From assembly GCA_014730055.1 (NCBI GenBank), contig WJIV01000150.1:1-15115 (forward strand): a stretch of 15,115 nt of DNA, written 5' to 3'. Made by a program: the position numbers and the translations under genes. The notes under the pieces are model-generated. The model did not search any database and was not told the DNA's origin. It saw nothing but the letters and a program-made list of their open reading frames with translations. Numbering within the stretch: the stretch's first letter is position 1; each line of letters opens with the position of its first letter. This DNA is from Candidatus Bathyarchaeota archaeon (GTDB lineage Archaea; Thermoproteota; Bathyarchaeia; TCS64). Shown in pieces: positions 13,198 through 15,115 of this stretch.

Positions 13198-14553
13198 CTA
13201 GATGCTGTATTTCTTTCCTATCTCCTGCAGTATTACGTTAGGGTGTAGCTGCTGGAACTTTTCCGGTCCCTCGGTGTGGATGGGGAACAGCTTATCTGGG
13301 GCTATCTCCTCGATGGCCTTCTTCAGCTCCGCTGTGCTCATGTGACCTGAGGCGTGAAGCTGGTGATACTCCAGCTGGAAGTGGCCCAGCCAGTTGTGGA
13401 GCACCTCCTCCTCCAGGTCCTCCTCGGTGAAGGGCTCGCTCATGCTGTATATGAAGGGGCTCCCGGGCTCAGGGCGGAGGTCTATGAGCTCGGTAAAGCT
13501 GTAAAAGTCCAGATTCACCAGGTACCCCCGGGGCCTCTCCCTGATCTCTTCCGCCGTGATCATCCTATCCATGTACTCCCGCTCCCAGACGTAATAGTCC
13601 TTCTCGTCGTAGCTCCCACTCCTCTTACGCTTGTAGTAGACCCTAATCCCCGGGTCCGCCCTAGGGTCAGGGAGATCAAGGTGCTCATCCTTCACCAGCA
13701 TGTGCAGAAGGTACGCAGTCTTCGGGTGAATAACCAGGGCCCGCCCGCACTCCTCCGCTGCCTCGTAGAAGGTCCTCCACCGGTCCATATCCCGGGAGGG
13801 CTGCGTGAACAAGACCATGTCACCACTGGAGTCCCTGCATACCTTCCGAACCCCATTTGATACCTGGGCCTCTGAGAGGTGCTTCCGGTTCCCAGTCCGG
13901 GTCAGCCTGGTCCCCTCACATATCATGCAGTCGGGCTCAGCCTCCTCCGCAGCCTCCAGGAACTCGAGGGTCATGTCGTACCTAGGTCCATGGGCCCTGA
14001 TATCCCCCGTGTAAACCAGGGTGAAGTCGCTCGCGTATATGATGTACCCGTAGGCTGCGGGTATGCTGTGATCCACATGGATGGGCCTGAACTCAAGGTC
14101 ATCCACCCGGACCTTGTCCCCCGTCCTGAACCCCTTGTAGTCATGGCTGCCATAGTCGGCGAACCCGCTGGTCTTCTCCATAGCCTCCATAAAGAAACGG
14201 GTACCCTCACCCAGATGGACCGGTATACCCGGGTCAAGGAACTTTAGGTGATTCACGTGATCAGCATGGGCATGAGAGAGAAACACCCCGTGAAAGCAGG
14301 GCTCCTCGTAGCACAGCCAGGTACCATCCAGCATACCCTCATCGTAGAGGCCCCGTATCTCAGGCAGCAGCCCGAACTCAAAATAATCCCTCAACCCGCT
14401 GGACCGCCTGGGCTGAAGCCAGTTAACAAAGTACTCAGTGCCCTGATCAAAGCTCTGCCCAAAGTCTAGCCAGACACGGGTACCATCATCATCTAAAAGA
14501 ATCTTGTTACCACCAATCTCGCCTACACCACCGAAAAAGCTCAGAGATCCCAT
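13198..14553 (-). CDS. beta-CASP metallo-beta-lactamase ribonuclease (RNase J-like)
   Basis: This zinc-dependent RNA-processing enzyme is predicted to be an exo- or endoribonuclease acting on 5' ends in the cytosol. From the chosen ATG it has 451 residues, starting with the family N-terminus MGSLSFFGGVGEIGGNK. The metal-binding motif LSHAHADHVNH gives HxHxDH at 94-99. The next His ligand is in HVDHSIPAAYG (His162) and the Asp ligand in LVYTGDI (Asp184). The beta-CASP part ends with HASGHMS (from 400) and PIHTEGPE (His426). All catalytic residues are present. An in-frame ATG at 14601 would add 16 residues unlike the family start. GATAAATATCC lies exactly 25 bases before 14553 and favours the shorter form, although a second TATA-like element (14628-14638) could serve 14601. 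The gene is strongly GC-rich in the middle. Confidence 0.92.
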   Translation of the reverse strand: MGSLSFFGGVGEIGGNKILLDDDGTRVWLDFGQSFDQGTEYFVNWLQPRRSSGLRDYFEFGLLPEIRGLYDEGMLDGTWLCYEEPCFHGVFLSHAHADHVNHLKFLDPGIPVHLGEGTRFFMEAMEKTSGFADYGSHDYKGFRTGDKVRVDDLEFRPIHVDHSIPAAYGYIIYASDFTLVYTGDIRAHGPRYDMTLEFLEAAEEAEPDCMICEGTRLTRTGNRKHLSEAQVSNGVRKVCRDSSGDMVLFTQPSRDMDRWRTFYEAAEECGRALVIHPKTAYLLHMLVKDEHLDLPDPRADPGIRVYYKRKRSGSYDEKDYYVWEREYMDRMITAEEIRERPRGYLVNLDFYSFTELIDLRPEPGSPFIYSMSEPFTEEDLEEEVLHNWLGHFQLEYHQLHASGHMSTAELKKAIEEIAPDKLFPIHTEGPEKFQQLHPNVILQEIGKKYSI

Positions 14554-14572
14554 ACGATAGAAATGTGAAAAA

Positions 14573-14583
14573 GGATATTTATC
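14573..14583 (-). promoter_or_regulatory. TATA-like element deciding RNase J-like start
   Basis: The minus-strand reading GATAAATATCC is centred 25 bases upstream of ATG 14553, the distance expected for a leaderless transcript beginning at that codon. It lies inside the reading frame if translation began at 14601. Confidence 0.4.
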
Positions 14584-14830
14584 ATCTCTTCGAATGAGCA
14601 TTATTATTAAGATTAGAAACTATTATTCCTTATATTTTACCACAAGTTTCACATCTAGTGCACCGATAATTTACTAGAATAGTCTTACGTCCCTAAAATG
14701 ACTAAAAAAATAGGGATACAAGGCACCAGAAAACGGGGTACTTTTGTCAGTTACAGAGATCGAGTTTTTGGTTCTACCTAAAGTATAAGGGAAAATGGTC
14801 TGATCCGGTTGATTACTATAGTTACCTGAA

Positions 14831-15115
14831 TTAAACTATGCACCCTTTTTTCCTGTAAGCTTCAATGGATTCCTTTACTGTGCCCTTAACACCTTTAATG
14901 ATCTTTATACCTGCTCGGGATAGTACCTCAGATGAATTTGGCCCTAGAGCCCCTGCCATTACAACATCTATGTTTTCTCCTACGAGGAGCTTGGCTGCTT
15001 CTACTCCACCCGGTGCACTCATCCTAGTATTGTACAGGACCTCGTGCCTCATGGTTTCCGTGTCCACTATAAGGTAGTAGGGGCTTCTCCCAAACCTTGG
15101 GTTAATGGAGGATTC
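14831..15115 (-). CDS. NifX/NifB-C-terminal-like (dinitrogenase Fe-Mo cofactor domain) protein, partial
   Basis: The C-terminal 94 residues of a small protein of the dinitrogenase iron-molybdenum cofactor (NifX/NafY) family lie here; the N-terminus is beyond the window end. The frame is open to the last base and reads INPRFGRSPYYLIVDTETM early, then SAPGGVEAAKLLVGENIDVV, AGALGPNSSEVLSRAGIKII and GTVKESIEAYRKKGCIV. NPRFGR-x-P-x-Y is the conserved first motif and GxxGPN-x-x-x-x-L-x-x-x-GI-x the second. Outside nitrogen fixers such proteins are common in archaea as stand-alone metal-cluster carriers or sensors, so nitrogen fixation should not be inferred. An apparent GTG start at 15067 would cut through the domain and is rejected. 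About 28 residues in front of it belong to the same protein. Confidence 0.87.
   Translation of the reverse strand, partial: ESSINPRFGRSPYYLIVDTETMRHEVLYNTRMSAPGGVEAAKLLVGENIDVVMAGALGPNSSEVLSRAGIKIIKGVKGTVKESIEAYRKKGCIV

Noticed and set aside
13354..14247. Long plus-strand ORFs opposite the RNase J-like gene
   Set aside because: They are antisense shadows produced by GC-rich codon bias of a gene with all catalytic motifs.
14698..14781. 27-codon ORF between the RNase J-like and NifX-like genes
   Set aside because: Too short, no recognised motif and no clear promoter.
14804..14815. TCCGGTTGAT resembling the 5' end of archaeal 16S rRNA
   Set aside because: Only about ten bases match and nothing downstream continues as rRNA.
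1..15115. CRISPR array, tRNA or rRNA genes, insertion sequence with terminal repeats
   Set aside because: No regularly spaced repeats, cloverleaf, rRNA stretches or transposase with inverted ends were seen on reading both strands.

Overview
The window looks archaeal, most likely euryarchaeal. Almost every gene start has a TATA-like element about 25-32 bases upstream, so leaderless or nearly leaderless mRNAs are predicted. TTG and GTG starts are frequent. The gene content also fits: an amphi-Trp domain protein, a GPT-type sugar-phosphate transferase of the archaeal/eukaryotic kind, an FmdE-family protein and a beta-CASP ribonuclease. FmdE-type proteins are common in methanogens and their relatives, but I cannot name the lineage from sequence alone. 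No rRNA, tRNA or CRISPR array was recognised.

Layout. (1) 1-2400: a small SAM methyltransferase, an amphi-Trp protein, then three small genes in a row that each carry one disabling lesion: a frameshifted MGMT-like protein, a 97-codon protein with TAA at codon 4, and a ribbon-helix-helix protein with TAA at codon 19. (2) 2400-7830: an AT-rich surface-glycan block with a GPT/MraY-superfamily transferase, a large GT-C-like membrane protein, a secreted membrane-anchored protein, a GalE-like epimerase and a GT4 glycosyltransferase. Together these could start, build and supply a lipid-linked or cell-surface glycan. (3) 7830-8715: an 0.9-kb stretch with what look like three gene remnants (helix-turn-helix-like, PIN-domain toxin, and one unknown). 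(4) 8719-9870: an MFS transporter. (5) 9871-12286: a long intergenic stretch, then a GC-rich viral DNA-packaging module: two small overlapping ORFs and a large terminase with no portal or capsid genes beside it in the window. (6) 12394-15115, all on the minus strand: an FmdE-family protein with a C-terminal zinc ribbon, a beta-CASP metallo-beta-lactamase RNase, and a NifX-family (dinitrogenase Fe-Mo cofactor-type) protein cut by the window end.

The most unusual structural signal is a 38-base direct repeat (36/38 identical) at 1689-1726 and 10300-10337. Its core is a 23-base near-perfect dyad with 11-base arms around one central base. The copies lie 8,611 bases apart, bracket the whole AT-rich island, and the second sits just upstream of the packaging genes. 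The terminase itself is odd: the Walker B aspartate position appears to be Met, and a four-cysteine zinc-ribbon-like insert sits inside the nuclease domain. Up to six broken genes in 15 kb mark this as a plastic accessory region. I do not see a complete new defence or metabolic system; the repeat and the isolated terminase module are the best candidates for something undescribed.
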